A stretch of DNA of 64,000 nt from Curtobacterium herbarum (GTDB taxonomy: Bacteria; Actinomycetota; Actinomycetes; Actinomycetales; Microbacteriaceae). Below, piece after piece: positions 62,345 through 64,000 of this stretch. The stretch spans positions 2,356,001-2,420,000 of the forward strand of contig NZ_JAFBBT010000001.1 in assembly GCF_016907335.1 (NCBI RefSeq), in the 5' to 3' direction. A program made the position numbers and the translations under genes. The number at the start of each line of letters is the position of its first letter. Within the stretch, counting starts at the first letter, position 1. The notes beneath the pieces were generated by a model. It was given only the letters and a program-made list of their open reading frames with translations, did not search any database and had not been told where the DNA came from.

Positions 62345-63145
62345 TCAGGTGCGTGGTGCGGCCCGGAACCAGGTGCCGACGTGCTCGCCGCCGAGCGCGC
62401 GCTCGACGAGCGCGGTCGCCGTGACGAGCACGGACGTGCCGGCCTCGGCCGCGAGGCGGGCGGCCGCGACCTTGGTGCCCGCTCCCCCTGTCCCGACGCC
62501 GGCTGCGCCGATCGACCCGAAGGTCACACCGGCGAGCTCGTCGCCGAAGGGGACCTCGTCGATGCGGGTGGCGCCGGGCTGCTCCGGCGGCTTCGTGTAG
62601 AGGGCCTCGACGTCGGACAGCAACACCAGGGCGTCCGCCTCGACCTGTCGGGCGACGAGCGCCGCGAGCCGGTCGTTGTCGCCGAAGCGGATCTCGTGGG
62701 TGGCGACCGTGTCGTTCTCGTTGACGATCGGCAGCACCCGGAGTTCCAGCAGCCGGTTCATCGCCCGCCGGGCGTTCACCCGGTGCGTCGGGTTCTGCAG
62801 GTCGCCCGCGGTGAGCAGCACCTGCGCCGCGGTCACGCCGTGCCGGTCGAGCTCCTTCTGGTACCGGAAGACCAGCACGGCCTGCCCGGTCGCCGCGGCG
62901 GCCTGCTGGGTGGCGAGATCCTCCGGACGACCCTCGAGGCCCAGGAACGGGAACCCGGTGGCGATCGCGCCGGAGGACACCAGCACGACCTCGGTGCCGC
63001 GTCGGTAGGCGCCGACCAGCGCGTCGACGAGCGGGCCGATCTGCGCCGCGTTGTCGCCGCTCACGGAGGACGAGCCGACCTTGACCACGATCCGGCGGGC
63101 GCGCGGGATGTCCGCGCGCTCCACGACGGTGTTCGGCCCGACCAC
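62345..63145 (-). CDS. proB: Glutamate 5-kinase
   Basis: A 266-residue amino acid kinase catalysing the first step of proline biosynthesis. ATP/glutamate motifs: RIVVKVGSSSVSG, VVLVSSGAIATGFPFLGL, IVNENDTVATHEIRFGDND and GTGGAGTKVAAARLAAEAG. The usual C-terminal PUA domain (~100 residues) is absent; the protein stops after the kinase domain, as in some actinobacteria. GTG at 63145 is 5 nt after the obg stop and is the likely start; GTG 63124 is the alternative. Confidence 0.95.
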   Translation of the reverse strand: MVGPNTVVERADIPRARRIVVKVGSSSVSGDNAAQIGPLVDALVGAYRRGTEVVLVSSGAIATGFPFLGLEGRPEDLATQQAAAATGQAVLVFRYQKELDRHGVTAAQVLLTAGDLQNPTHRVNARRAMNRLLELRVLPIVNENDTVATHEIRFGDNDRLAALVARQVEADALVLLSDVEALYTKPPEQPGATRIDEVPFGDELAGVTFGSIGAAGVGTGGAGTKVAAARLAAEAGTSVLVTATALVERALGGEHVGTWFRAAPRT

Positions 63146-63150
63146 GGCGC

Positions 63151-64000
63151 TCAGTCGCGCTCGGGCGTCGTCTGCTCGACCGCGTCGGACCCGGCGGTGT
63201 CGTCGTCCGCCCACAGACCGGCGACGCGCTCCTGCTCGAGCTCGGCACGGGCTGCGGCCTTGGCGTCCATCCGCTCGAAGTAATCCGATCGACGCTCGTT
63301 GCGCGTCGGACGGGCGTTGAGGTCGAGTCGGGAGTCCGTGCCGCGCGCGCTCGTGATGAGTTCCGCGGTGGAGGTCAGGGTCGGCTCCCAGTCGAAGATC
63401 ATGCCGCCCTCGCCACCGATGACGACGGTGGACCCGGCGACGGCACCGGCCTTGAACAGACCGTCCTCGACCCCGAGCTTGGCGAGCCGGTCGGCCAGGT
63501 AGCCGATCGCCTCTTCGTTGGTGAAGTCGGTCTGCTGCACCCAGCGCTCCGGCTTGCCACCGCGGACGCGGTAGAAGCGGTGCTCCTCGCCGCCCTCGGC
63601 ACGCACCGTGAAGGGCTTCTCGTCGACGGCCTTCGGGCGGAGCACGATGCGCTCGACGGCGGGCTCGGCGGCACGGGCTGCGCGGGCCGTCTCGACCACG
63701 TCGGCCAGTGCGAAGGTGAGCTCACGCAGACCCTGGTGCGACGCGGTGGAGATCGGGAACACGCGGTAGCCGCGGGACTCGAACTCGGCGGTCACGAAGG
63801 CCGCGAGCTCGGCGGCGTCCGGCACGTCGATCTTGTTGAGGGCGATGAGCTGCGGGCGGTCGAGCAGTGGGACCTGGCCCTCGGGGACCGGGTACTGCTC
63901 GAGTTCGTGGAGGATCACGTCGAGGTCGCTGATCGGGTCGCGACCACCGTCGAGCGTGGCGCAGTCGATCACGTGCAGCAGGGCTTCGCAGCGCTCGACG
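63151..64000 (-). CDS. obg: Obg/CgtA GTPase, C-terminal part (cut by window edge)
   Basis: The last ~283 residues of the conserved ribosome-assembly and stringent-response GTPase. Visible are the end of the G domain (LLHVIDCATLDGG and the G4 motif LIALNKIDVPD) and the C-terminal Obg domain (FTVRAEGGEEHRFYRVRGGKPERWVQQTDFTNEEAIGYLADRLAKLGVEDGLFKAGAVAGSTVVIG) followed by a charged tail. The N-terminal glycine-rich part lies beyond 64000. proB follows 5 nt downstream. Confidence 0.97.
   Translation of the reverse strand, partial: VERCEALLHVIDCATLDGGRDPISDLDVILHELEQYPVPEGQVPLLDRPQLIALNKIDVPDAAELAAFVTAEFESRGYRVFPISTASHQGLRELTFALADVVETARAARAAEPAVERIVLRPKAVDEKPFTVRAEGGEEHRFYRVRGGKPERWVQQTDFTNEEAIGYLADRLAKLGVEDGLFKAGAVAGSTVVIGGEGGMIFDWEPTLTSTAELITSARGTDSRLDLNARPTRNERRSDYFERMDAKAAARAELEQERVAGLWADDDTAGSDAVEQTTPERD

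Overview
The window is high-GC, densely packed chromosomal DNA from an actinobacterium. The gene order obg-proB-proA-nadD-rsfS, dapB/rpsO/pnp/M16 protease/thyA-folA/dapA/RNase J, a mycoredoxin, a HelD-type helicase and an imuA-imuB-dnaE2 mutasome all point to Actinomycetota. Protein style and gene neighbourhoods fit the family Microbacteriaceae, and a Curtobacterium-like organism is my best guess; this is inference from gene content, not a database match.

Layout. Positions 1-6.3 kb hold RNase J (cut by the left edge), lysine/diaminopimelate genes dapA and dapB, the thyA-folA thymidylate pair, a TIGR01777-type epimerase and a GNAT acetyltransferase. Positions 6.3-15.4 kb carry the rpsO/pnp/M16 protease neighbourhood, interrupted by a TetR regulator with a YbhB-like protein, a secreted coiled-coil lytic protein and an FMN reductase. 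Positions 15.4-26.9 kb hold a VanZ-like protein, a secreted GH6 glucanase, a HelD-like helicase, an aldo/keto reductase with an FKBP isomerase, an MFS exporter, a YihY protein, aspartase (aspA), a 1-kb non-coding repeat array and a PiT phosphate transporter. Positions 26.9-44.8 kb hold a cation/proton antiporter, membrane proteins, a Nudix hydrolase, pabC, an amidohydrolase, a Fic protein, an S9 peptidase, a CYTH-CHAD protein, mycoredoxin, a SNF2 helicase, a kinase-like phosphotransferase and a FUSC-like membrane protein. Positions 45-56 kb contain a two-component system, the SOS mutasome (dnaE2, imuB, imuA), pabB and galM. Positions 56-57.8 kb are an accessory patch of lower GC just downstream of tRNA-Ala(GGC), with a secreted protein and a cytoplasmic partner of unknown function. 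Positions 58-64 kb are the rsfS/nadD/proA/proB/obg cluster, with obg cut by the right edge.

Themes. Folate and thymidylate (thyA, folA, pabB, pabC), lysine/diaminopimelate (dapA, dapB), proline (proA, proB), RNA turnover (RNase J, PNPase) and DNA-damage mutagenesis (imuA, imuB, dnaE2) are represented. Many genes start 6-7 nt after a TAnnnT-type -10 box, the signature of leaderless transcripts.

The least explained structure is a family of palindromic repeats. A roughly 40-50 nt element (core GACGGGAGGC/GCCTCCCGTC) is scattered through intergenic DNA, often between convergent genes. It alternates with a second, larger palindrome in a 770-bp array upstream of aspA. A degenerate copy appears to have been built into the pabB coding region. 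Short in-phase tandem repeats (7-23 nt) also recur at gene edges.
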